A DNA stretch of 64,000 nt from positions 29,732,442 to 29,796,441 of the forward strand of contig NC_135383.1 in NCBI RefSeq assembly GCF_049243985.1, given 5' to 3'. The notes below the pieces were generated by a model, which did not search any database, had not been told where the DNA came from, and was given only the letters and a program-made list of their open reading frames with translations. Made by a program: the position numbers and the translations under genes. Source of the stretch: Paroedura picta (lineage: Eukaryota > Chordata > Lepidosauria > Squamata > Gekkonidae). Shown in pieces: positions 43,666 to 55,600 of this stretch (position 1 is the first letter of the stretch; each line of letters opens with the position of its first letter).

Positions 43666-46600
43666 ATGGCCAGCTTTCCCCCGACTGTCAACGAGAAGCT
43701 GCTCGGTGGGCGAGGCCGGGGGGGCGGCCGGGGGGGGTTGGAGGTTGGGGGCCCCCCGCGGCGGCGGCGGCGGCGAGCCGGTTGCCGAGGCGATTTCGGG
43801 GGGGGGGCTGGCGGGGGCGGGGGCGGCTGGGCTCGGGGCTCGGGAGGGGCGCGGCCTCGGGCGCCATCTTGCTCTCTGGCGCGGCGCCTGCCCGCCCGCC
43901 CCCCTCGGGGTCTCCCCGATTTCCCCCGCCCGCGAGAGACCGGAAGGGCCGAGGGGGGAGGGGGCTGGGGGGGGGCCAGGTTTCGGGTCTGTTTCGCCGT
44001 CCTTCGGGGCAGCTGAGGAGGAGGAGCGGCCCCCCCTCGGGCCCTGGCGGAAGGCGGCCCAGGCGGCGATTGCGGGCGCGGTCCGAGCCCCTCGGCTTGG
44101 GCTTGGGCTTGGGCTTGGGCTTGGGCTTGGGCTTGGGCTCTGCTCGGCGGGGCAGCCCGGGCCTTTGGCCGCGCGCGGCGACCCCCCTGAGCGCCGGTGC
44201 CGTCTCTTTAGGGAGGCCGCGTGCGGTGGGAGAGCTGCTGGCCCCGGTCCCGCCTTTCGACAAGAAGTGCGGCCGCGAAAACTGGAGGGTCGCCTTTGCG
44301 CCGGATGGCTCCTACTTCGCTTGGTCGCAAGGCCACCGCCTGGTGAAGCTGCTCCCCTGGACCCGCGACCTCCGGAAGCTGTGAGTAGCCGCCGCTTGGA
44401 ACGAGTCCTCTGCGGTGTTTCCAATCCCGCATCCCCAGTTGGGACGCGGCGGTCTTGGCGTCGCAATTGGCATCGCTGGAACCGGGCAAAGGCTTCGTGA
44501 AACGGCTTGAATTTTACACAAGCGTGTGAGAGTTAAACTGAACTCATGAAGCCCCGTTCCTGGCCACGCCACCGCAGTGAGGGTGGACAAGCTTGGTCCA
44601 GGGCTGGAGACTTGGACTTGGGTCTCGGAGGGCCACTTTTTCCTTGGGCCTGCCTCTGTTCTTCACTTCGCCTGGTTAGAAATTATTCAAAGTTTGTTGT
44701 CTCTAGAAAGTGTGGGTTCTGTGGGGCCATTATTATTTTCATTAGCAGGATAAATAGCACTCATGACAAACTAGCTGATTTCCTTTGTAGAGAATGTTCT
44801 GTGTCAAGTAACCTATTGAACCTGTCATTTCAAGGCCTTGGTGAGAGACTTCTAAAATGTTGACCATTTTTCATTCCCCCCCCCCCCCCAGTTCAGCACA
44901 TGGTATAAAAAATTTTGCAAACACAAGCCAATCAAGACTCTCAAGACAGAACAGCAATGGTGACCAGAAGACTAAGCCCCGTGAGCATTCAATAGATTGT
45001 GGTGACATTGTTTGGAGTCTTGCTTTTGGGTCTTCGGTGCCTGAAAAGCAGAGTCGCTGTGTGAATATAGAATGGCATCAGTTCAAGTTTGGACAAGACC
45101 AGCTTCTGTTGGCAACAGGCTTATCCAATGGACGTATCAAAATATGGGATGTCTATACAGGTAAAAAAAAAAGCTTTCTGGGGGAAACATGCACTTAATT
45201 TCATTCCAAAATGTTTAAGAGTTTAGCAACATGATCCATATTTCAGCCACTCATGATATGGTCGACTTGCATCAGATAAACAGAAAGGAGTAGAACCTCT
45301 GCATTGAGAGGCAGTATACTGAAGAGCAGTTGTGCGGGGTGGTGAAGTAATGGTGAAAGCTATATTTCTTTCATTTCCTGCCTCTGAGACTCCAGGAAGC
45401 ATGTGGGTATCCTCTGTTGCAGTGGTCCGCAACGTTTTATAGGCTGTGGACCAGCGGCAGCAGGGAGGGCGATTGCCCGGCCGCATATGCGCCATGTGCG
45501 GCCAAAACGCGGAAGTGCAGCGCATGTGTGTTTTCGGCTGTGCATGGCGCATTGCGCGTGCGCGGCCCTGCTTCCCTCCCCCCCTCAGTAAGATGCTTGC
45601 CAGGCCGTGGGGAAAGGGAGCTGCGGCCCAGTGGTTGGGGACCATCACTCTGTTGGAAGTGGAGTGCTGGACCTTCAGTGTAGTCCAGCCATACCCTTTA
45701 TTTTATTAGTTATCTTTACATTTATATCCTCCTGCTTCCGCCTCCCCCCCCCCCCATGGATTATTGCATTGTTCCCCTCTGCCAACTTGAGAAGGTTAGG
45801 CTGAGAGACTGACAGGCCCAAGGTCATCCGGTGAGCTTCCAGGGCAATATGGAATTCAAACCCTAGCTTGTAGGGCCTAATCCTGTGTCCTGACCACTGC
45901 TCCACATTGGGTAGTTTATTGGGCAGTGGTTTTACCCTGACTTGTACGTCTGTAGCATTCAGTCATAGAATACTGTGGGGTGGTAGGTGAATTTTTTCCA
46001 GGCCAGGATGGATTCTGAAGATTTTGGTGGGGGGATCACTTGGGCATGGAATTAGGGTCACTGTGGGTGGGCAGGCAGTAGTGAGTTCCTGCATTGTGCA
46101 AAGGGTTGGGCTAGATGGTCCTCAAGGAGTCATCCAGGCCATCTAGTCCAACCCTCTGCTCAGTGTAGGATCGGCGTAAAGCATCCATCGATGATAAACA
46201 TTTTTGTAGCTGGCCCTTATACCAGACAGTCATAGAATGTGTTTGTTTTAAGCAAATAGTTTGGGTGCCTGAAGAGCATCTTTGCAGCGGTAATTTCTTC
46301 TAGACCGAGTGAAAATAGATCCCAGTTTCCTTGGAAGTGAAACTGGCAGCATCGAGACAGGTTAAGGCAGTGGTTCTCAACTTTCCTAATGCCATGACCC
46401 TTTAATATAGTTCCTCGTGTTGTGGTGATCCCAAACCATAAAAGTATTTCAGTTGCTACTTCATAACTTTTTAAAATTCTGCTACTGTTATGTATTGTAA
46501 TGTAAAGATCTGATATGCCAGATATATTCATTGTTGCGAATTGAACATAATTACAGCATAGTGATTAATCACAGCAACAATACGTAATTAGATATTGTAA

Positions 46601-49600
46601 AATATTTCAAATTACAAATAAATGAAATTTTGTCTTGAAGCATGTTAACAGTCTTAATGTATGTGTAAATTAGGTGTTAAATCATGTTAAGGTTTGCAGG
46701 TTGCGATAGGACTGGGGGTTCACAGAGTCATTTGGACAAAGTTATTAGGTTGCCAATGTTGGGGAGGAGGGGGAAACGGATTGGGGTGGGTGATATAAGT
46801 GAGTGAGGAGCTTGAGGTGGTTGGTTTGGGATGGGTTGATTAGTTGGTGGAAATTAACTGTGTTGGGGTGGGTAATTGGGCAGAGGTATTTTCCTCTCCT
46901 TCCCTCCCCTCTGTTGTTGGCAGATTGATTCCCCCCTCCTTCCCTCCTTCCTTCCTCTTTTGTTCGGCAACAATGATTTTTTTTCCTTTTTCTCTTTCTT
47001 TTCCAGCCTACTCCCTCTTTACCGCCTTTTCTATTGCAGTATGCCAGCATTAGATTGTGGCCTGGTTTCCAGAGGGATCTCCCTCAGCTGACCCTTGGTC
47101 CCCCGCCCAACCCTCCCTCCCTGCCCCACAATAAATTGATTTTTGAATTGACCAATGGTTCCCTCCACCCAGTCCTCCTTTCCCACAATTAACTGATTTT
47201 TGCCCTTTACTCTTCTGTTTTGCTATTCCCCTCTGTTTTGCTGTGGGGTCTGGCTGTATTGCTTTGGGGTGCTGCTTTGAGGCAGTCCGGCTGGGTGAGT
47301 TGGGTTGAGCTGTGGTCGTGGGGGCGTAAGCCGGCCTGGGTCCTGCTGTACTCGCAGCCCGGTGCAGCGTCCTGGGTATGGTGTGCTGGTCAGGTGTGGG
47401 GCCAACAGCATCCTCATGTGGCCCCGATAAAATGTGGCGGCGTGCAGGTTCTCCTCGGTTATAGTAGCGTGTTGGACGTGGCAGCTCCTCGCGCCACCTG
47501 GATCTTGGACGCTGGACACTGACCGCCACGGTCCCTGCGTCAGCTGGACTCGCTGAGGCAATAGAGCAGTGGGGGGGGGGTTTCCAATGGACTTTGCCAA
47601 CCCCTGTGAAAGTGTCGTTTTACCCTCAAAGGGGTCACGACGCACAGGCTGAGAACCGCTGCATTAAGGCATAAGGGGCCAGAAAATGTTTGTGTTGCTT
47701 ATAGGAAAGCTTTTATCATGGTACTTCTCTAAAGGCTGTACAAGATATAAAGGTCTAAAGGCTGTACAAGATATGAAGCAAACATTAAAAAAAAGTTCAG
47801 GATCAAGGATTAAGTAAATAGAGTATTACCTAACTAGATTCAAAGCCCATTTATAAAAACGAGCTTTGAAAGGGGGAAGGGGAAGAGGATTGACAACAAC
47901 TCTTTGAGTACGGTTCTCTAACCAATTCCCTATCCACCTAACTATCTGAAAATCCAGATTGCAGTCCTGCAATTTATCCATCTGAACATCATGGGGAACC
48001 TTGTCAAAAGCTTTACTAAAATCCAAGTAAATGACATCAACCGAATTTCCCCGATGCAGCAAACCTGTTACTTGGTCAAAAAAGGAAACCAGGTTGGTCT
48101 GGCAGGACCTGGCAGTCATCCATGCTGACTTCCTTGGATCACCAAATTGTCCTCCAGATGTTTGCAGATCGCTCCCTTTAATATCTGCTCCATTATCTTC
48201 CCCACAACAGAGGTCAGACTCACTGGTCTGTAGTTTCCCGGGTCATCCTTCCTCCCTTTTTTGAAGATCGGAATAACGTTTGCTCTCTTCCAGTCCCCCG
48301 GGACATCTCCAGTCCTTAAAGAGGTTCTGAAGATGATGGACAAGGGCTGTGCAAGTTCTCTGGAAAGTTCTTTGAGTACTCTCGGGTGCAGTTCATCCGG
48401 ACCAGGGGATTTGAACTCATCCAGTGCAGCTAAATGCCTCTCGACAGCCTCTCTATCTATGTTAACCTGCCACCCAGACACTATCTCTTGGCTACTGCCA
48501 TCTCTAGATGTGCCTAAACACTTTGACCTGTGGGAAAAAACAGATGTAAAATAGGCACTAAGCCTTTCTGCTTTCTCTGTATCTTTCGTTAGAGTTTGTC
48601 CATTCGCACCCAACAGTGGGCCTATTGCCTCCTTTACTTTACGTTTGCTCCTCACATAACTGAAAAATCTTTTCTTGTTACAATGGGCTTCCCTGGCCAA
48701 TTTTAGCTCACTCTCAGCTTTGGCCTTTCTTACGATTGATCTACAGTGCCTAGTAACCTGTAGGTACTCTTCTTTAGAGCTCTGTCCTTCCCTCCATTTC
48801 CTGAACATTTTCCTTTTCTTTCTTAGTTCCACTTGAAATTCTGTGTTCATCCAAATAGGCTTCTTAGAGCTCCTGCAGTGTTTTCGTCTTTTTGGGATAG
48901 TCATTGATTGAGCATGCAATAGCTCTTGTTTGAGTAGCGCCCACCCTTCACATACTCCCTTCCCTTCCAGCATTCTCGTCCATGGTAGGACTCTCATCAT
49001 GTCTCTGAGTTTATTAAAGTTTGCCCGACGAAAATCCAACATCCGCATCTGGCTACAAGATTCCTTGCCTCCCCATCTCAAAAGGAATTCTATGAGGACA
49101 TGGTCACTTTCCCCTAGGGTCCCCACCTCCTTCACCTCATCCACCAACTCTTGCCTGTTGGTCAGTATTAAGTCCAGTATGGCTGAACCTCTTGTGGGTT
49201 CATCTACCATTTGATAAATGAAATTGTCAGCCAGGCAGGTCAGAAACTTGCATGACTGAGGACGCTTCGCAGAGTTTGTTTCCCAGCACACATCTGGGAA
49301 ATTGAAGTCACCCATGATGACAAGGTCCTGCCGCTTGGATATTTTCTCAAGCTGCTCACAAAGTGGAGCATCCACATCCTCTCATTGGTCTACGTAGGTC
49401 ACGTAGTCTTGTAGTCCAGGGCGGGCCAAGTGGCCATTGGGGAGGCTGTCTGCGCACGCCTCCCTATTGGCCACTTGGCCCCCGTGTGGCACTCAGAGGG
49501 GCCAATCAGGAGCCACTTTGCGGTTCCTGATTGGCCCCTCCGAGTTTTTATCATGAACAGGCCCTGCCCCTTTCTCCTCCCACTTATCCCTTAGAGCAGG

Positions 49601-52600
49601 GGTCCCCAACCCCCGGTCTGCGACCCGATCCCGGGCCGCAAAGGCCATCGGAGCGGACCGCCAGCGGCCGTGCCTGCCTCCCCCCCCTTCAGCGAGAGGG
49701 GGGGGAAGAGGCCGGCGCGGCAGCAACAGTAACGCGCATGCGCGGAACTGCTGCGCGTTTGCGCCCCCTGGTGGCCAAAACGTGCATGTGCGGCAACTCT
49801 GCGCATGCGTGTTAACGCCACCTGGTTCCGCGCATGCGCGTTTTGAGCAACTGCGGTAGCCGGGCCGCTGGCTCTCCCCCACCCCCGGAGGCGGTTCCCG
49901 ACCAGATGAAGGTTGGGGACCGCTGCCTTAGAGCTTTATATATACCACTCCCGCAGAGCGGTTTACAGATATGTGTGTGTAATTAATTGTTTCCTAATCC
50001 AGTGGTCCCCAACCTGCGGGCTGCGGCCCGATGCCGGGCCGCGAAGGCCATGGCGCCGGGCAGCAGCTCCCTCCCTCCGCCCCCCCGTAGTAAAAAACTT
50101 CCCAGGCCGCAAGCTTGCGGCCCGGGAAGCTTCTTACTGCGGGAGGGCGGGGAGAGGGAATCAGGGCCAGCCGCGCCCGTGCGGGTGCAGCCCGATGCGT
50201 GGGTGCGGCCTGCGGGCACGGCCCGCAGTGCAGCCCGATGCGTGGGCGTGGCCCGCGCGGGCCGCGCCCCGATGCCCTGCCGGTCCCCATCCTCAGAAAG
50301 GTTGGGGACCACTGTCCTAATCCATCTGTATGTCTGTAAAATATTTATATCCTGCCTTTTGATCTCTGGATCTACAAGGTGACTCACAAAAGAGAATCTG
50401 CTGTCTCAGAGTAGAGAAAAACTGAACCAGCATGACACATAATTAGCAGAATGCATTACATTTTTATTCCACCTTCCCTCCAAGGAGCTTAGAGCAGTGA
50501 ATGTGGTTCTTCCCTTCTCCGCTATATGGAAGCTACCCTTGGCACGTGTGAGTAGTTGATTACTGATTGCTACTGAGCCAAAGGCACCCAGTGATACAGC
50601 TGAGCAGGGATTTGAACCCAGGTCTTTCTAAAGTACTCCAACCTTGCTTCAGATATTAAACAAAGCAGGCCTTCTTAGGAAGGGTGCTCTGCATTCTGAG
50701 TGCCCCTACTGAAAGGGCCCTATTGTTAATTCTGCCAGAGGAACACAAAGTGTGATACTGGGAAGCCTGCACATTTGTTTGGGAGAATCTCATCCTTAAG
50801 ATGATGGTATAAATAGGAGGCAAAAAAATCTTACTAGAATATGTCCTGGGGCCTGTATTGTTAATCATATATTTATAAATGATTTGGATTAGATGAGGAA
50901 TTAGAGCGGGTACTTATTAAATTTGCAGATGCTTCTAAACTGGGAGGAGTAGCAAACACAACTGAAGACCGAATCAGAATACAGGATGATCTTGATAGGC
51001 TCGAGAACTGGGCTCAACTGAATAAAATCAAATACAATAAGGAGGAATGTAAAGTTCTGCATTTAGGTAGCAAAATCCATACACACCAATATAAGATGGG
51101 GGAGACTTGTCTTGGCAGTAGCATGTGTGAAAAGGATTTAAGAGTCTTAGTAGACCATACATTGAACATGAGTCAGCAGTGTGACTTGGTGGCTAAAAAG
51201 GCAAATGGGATTTTGGGCTGTATCAAATGGAGTATCGTGTCCAGATCACGGGCTTTACTCTGCTTTGGCCTCACTTGGCTCAGTTTTGGGCACCCCAGTT
51301 GAAGAGGGATGTTGACAAACGAGCGTGTCCAAAGGAGGGCAACAAAGATGGTGAGGGGTTTGGAGACCAAGACATATGAAGAAAGGTTGGGGGATGGAGC
51401 AGAATTTCTCTCTTGCCCTGGAGGGACGTACCAGAACCAATAGGATGAAATTAATTCTAAAGAAATTCTGTCTAAACATCTGGAAGAAGTTCCTGACAGA
51501 GCTGTTTCTCAGTGGAACAGGCTTCCTCGGGAGGTGATGGGTTCTCCCTGTGAACATTTTAAAATAGAGGCTGGATAGCCGTCTGACAGGCTGATTCTGT
51601 GAAGGTTCAAGGGGGTGACAGGATACAGTGGTTGAATGAAAGGTTTGTGAGTGTCCTGCATAGTGCAGGGGGTTGGACAAGATGACCCAGGAGGTCCCTT
51701 CCAACTCTATTATTCTATGAATAGTAATATTACATGGGGGGATTGCTATGCTTACTAGGAGCTAATTTTTCAAGTCTTCTGGTTGATACTGTGTTTCCAG
51801 AAGTCCTCAATCCAAGTAAATAATATGATGATTTCTAATCTTCACTTCATGGCATGATTTAATTTTGAAATATGTTCATCCAACAGGAAGGCTCCTCCTT
51901 AACCTAATGGACCATACTGAAGTTGTCAGAGACTTAACCTTTGCCCCTGATGGGAGCCTCATACTAGTGTCTGCCTCAAGAGACAAAACCCTAAGGGTGT
52001 GGGACCTAAAAGATGATGGTAAGCAACTGCCTCAGGCTTTGTGGTGGGACCAACAGGGCTGTGAAAGGGCCCTGGGGTTCCTGCTTGCTGCCTGTGTCCC
52101 ATATCGCAAGTTCAAATAGAGTGCACTGAGAGGCATCCCAGATCCTGGTTTTCCTTGTCCATCAATCTATATGTGAGCCCAGACTCCTCCATATATTTTA
52201 GAATGGGCCTCTTCAGCCTTTGGCTGCCTGATCATCAAATCAGCTAACCCAATCAGATATGTAAATTCCTTTATTTTTTGTTCCCGCCGTTTCCATCCCC
52301 ATGATGCATGTTTGATTATTCTTGCCTAACAAGCCACCTGTGATTTCAGATGAGGTCGGGCTTCTCAACAAGTTCCCTTTGGACATCAGCAGTGTTCTTA
52401 CTTGTTAATCTTACGTACCACTCACTTTTCCCCCCCCAGGAAACATGATGAAAGTACTTAGAGGGCACCCGAACTGGGTTTATAGCTGTGCTTTTTCTCC
52501 AAACTCTTCCATTCTCTGCTCTGTGGGCGCCAGTAAAACAGTAGGTATCAAAGTTTCATGTTCCTCTCCCTGGCATACAATTATGAGCATAATCATCTTG

Positions 52601-55600
52601 AATCTTAAAATAATAGTCAGCTTATGCTTGCTGTCACGCTGTTATGATGGTGAGGATGCAAGGAAATTGCATGGTGGGAAAAAGCGATAAATGACCATAA
52701 CACTTTGTACAATTGTCAGTCCCTGATCTGAGCCTTGCGCTGCTTTCAGTTCCAAGGAATTTGGATGAATCCATTGATGCAAAATCATTGTGCATATCTC
52801 CATCTGTTCCATGATTCTTGAATATTAAAGTGACCAATAATGTTTTCAAGGGAGGGTTTGTAGCACTACTTTGTGGCTCCTGAATTTTTCATGTTTTGTT
52901 GTCGGGGCAGAATGTAAGTTTAAGAAATAAATGTTCACTTCAGAATTTTCATTTTTCAAAATCAGTGCTGTGGGCTGGTAAACAATGTAAAATGCCACTC
53001 TTGGATCAAGTGAGAGTTACAAAGCAGCCCTTTTGTGTAGAATCTTTAGAAAAAGAGCAACATCCTGTTGAACTTGTGTAGAGCTGCATTCTACTTCACT
53101 GCTATGCTGTTGAAAGTTGTACCATTAAAGGCTATTAGCAAGCCAATAGTTACAGTACAGTGTAAGGAAGTGGGAGGGAAAGCAGTTAATCCTCAGTTTG
53201 AAGTCCTTGCATGCTTAGAAATAAGTTGGCATTGAAATCAGTGAGGTTTATTTCTGCCTAAATGGGTATAGGATTGACTTGCATCTTTTCGGTATAGTAC
53301 TAAATTTCAGCTAGGAGTTTATACAAGGGTGGGCAACTTGTATTCACTGAGGCATATCTGTATGGAGTTGTTAGAATTGGAAACCTCATTTTGAAGCGAG
53401 TATCTAACTGTCACAGTTGCAATCATATCTGAAAATGTAATGATGGAAGTGGTGCAGTATCACGGGTGAGGGATAGAGATTAAACAAACAATTGCTGATC
53501 CCTGTCCCTTCCACACACAAAGAATTGGCTCTAGCTTTTTTTTTTTTAATTTGAGGGCAAACTGAGGGCAAAATGTCCAACCCAGTCATCAGGGGCCATG
53601 GAAAGAAACAGTGTGAAAAACTAGCGGCCAACCAATGAGAGGGGAGGTGCCTGGGGTGGCCTTCAGTGTCCAACAAGTTGCCCATCCTCTGGGGCTAGCA
53701 GGGAGCCCAGTTTAAAAGGCAGCAGGGGGCATAAAAGCAGCTCTCAGAGTTAATCTGATCTCTGTAATACTGTCCAGTTTAGAGGGGGGGGGAATCAGAC
53801 GAGAGGGAGAAATACCAGTGAAATCCTTTGCAAAATAGAACAGATGTGGATGTATGCATTGCTCTTTTAGGCTGTGTGTTTTCCATAAGCTTCTTGCTTT
53901 CCCTGTCACAGGTGGTGGCAGCAATATTGGTGTGATTGAGGGTAAGCTGACACCACCCACACAAGCGCACAATGGTGTTTAGCTGGGCAGAAAGAGTGGC
54001 ATCTCTGGCTACCAGGCTGGGGGCGAACTTTACCATAGGACGAAGTAACCCTTGCGTTCGGCTGCAGGGTGTACTGTACGTACGCAGGTGCTGGTTGATG
54101 TCCACTTTCTGCTTTTTTTCCCTTTCTTTTCTTTTTTATTTTTACGTTAGTAAACTCTCATTGACTCCTTTTAAACAAAATATATGTAGTCCATTCACAT
54201 GGCGGTCTGGAGTCCTTTTAAGAAGCTGAGGCGAGTCAGACTATGTATCTGACTTCAACAAAATTTTGCTACAGTTAAAGTAAAGGAAATCACTAATACT
54301 GCTCTGGTGAAACCCTAAGTTGTTTTGCACATTTACATTTGCAGAGTCTTTTTAAAAATTATATCTACCAACTCTGCTCATTGCTGAGGCTCAGGGTGGC
54401 TTATAATATTTAAAAACTGAATGCTTAGACCTATATGCCAGAAAAGCACTTAAAGTGCAAACTTTTGCAGATACTGTGAAGTTTTGCAGATGCTGCTGTG
54501 ACACACACGTAGTGAGTGGAAGGTTGACTTCCTTGCACATGCTTTAAACCAGTGCAGCATCGTTTAAAGTGTACGGCTGCATGTGAACTGTGCTGTAGCC
54601 ATGCCTGCTTTTGTAATTTACTGATTTGCTGCTAAGATTTTTATTTTGAAAGCTGGTAAATTTATGTCATATGTTTATATAATATGTGTCTGTATATTAT
54701 ATAGATAGAAGAGGGAGAATTAAGCTTAAAAATGTAAAATTGTAGTAACATGTTTTAGTTTCTGTTTTTGCCAAAGACTTGTCCTTTGGCTGTGACAATT
54801 CTTTTTTGCTTGCAGTATCTGTTTCTCTTCCTAGGCTGACGGCGATCCAAGCCTATTGTAAACAAGTGGTCTTAAACTCACAGGGGATGCCACGGGAGTA
54901 ACAATATGTTAACCTTACCTTTTTTCTGTCTGTATTTTTATAAATATGGTAGATAATTGGCAAAAAATGAGGAAATGTAATATAATAGTTAGCCCCATTT
55001 ATTTTATATTTGTAGTTAAATATAACTAAAATTAATAGAGGTAGATTAAATGGTTAAAATCCCATTGACATATTCTTCACATATATTGACTTTATTTTGT
55101 AAAATTAACACTTAACAAGTTAGCATTTGCATGTGTGCTTTATTATAATTTATTAAACGGAGCAAGACACTGAGTGTATACCTTAATTGTAGTAATTCTT
55201 AATGCTTGGCTTAATTGTATTCCTAAACAAGACTAGCAACCAAATACCAAAGTTGTGGTGGGAGGGGAAGGGCACTTGAGAAGCCCTGTGGGGTGCATGA
55301 GCAGTGCTATAACAGATCCCTTTTTTAATTGCAGGTGTTGCTTTGGGATATGGATAAATACTTCCTCATCCGGAAACTGGAAGGTCATCATAATGATGTT
55401 GTAGCCTGCGAGTTTTCGCCTGACGGAGCTCTGCTGGCTACTGCATCATACGACACTCGCGTTTGTGTCTGGGACCCCTATATTGGAGTCATTTTGATGG
55501 CGTTTGGGTGAGTCTGGGAATGTGACTGAGGTGAAGGGACTCTGAAACTTGGCCTCCATGAGGCTTTTTTAGGTGTTGTACGGTAGCGTTCAAGTTGAGA

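Larger units (their letters stand above)
42830..44400 (+). promoter_or_regulatory. WSB1: WSB1 CpG island and promoter
   Basis: About 1.5 kb of CpG-rich sequence covers the 5' leader, exon 1, intron 1 and exon 2. A run of CCGCCC-type GC boxes (Sp1-like, 43451-43500) lies 170-215 bases before the ATG, and 'ggcggccattttg' at about 43512-43525 resembles a YY1 site (GCCATTTT). Confidence 0.75.
47834..49969 (-). mobile_element. Helitron copy H4 with CR1 segment and hAT insertion
   Basis: Its minus-strand 5' end TCTGTAAACCGCTC lies at 49969 after a host A. The 3' end with the hairpin-like block and CTAG lies at 47834, followed by a host T. Between them are the family body (49400-49596), a hAT element (49597-49925) and a CR1 segment (47870-49391) that abuts the last 40 bases of the Helitron end. 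Confidence 0.65.

Noticed and set aside
43143-44500. Long open frames of 407-414 codons on both strands over the WSB1 promoter and first exons
   Set aside because: They result from GC-rich composition and read through splice sites. Only the 40-nt exon 1 and 169-nt exon 2 match WSB1.
47050-47645. 132-159-codon minus frames inside the SPIN-like element
   Set aside because: No resemblance to hAT transposase or any domain that I know; low-complexity Q/P/T content.
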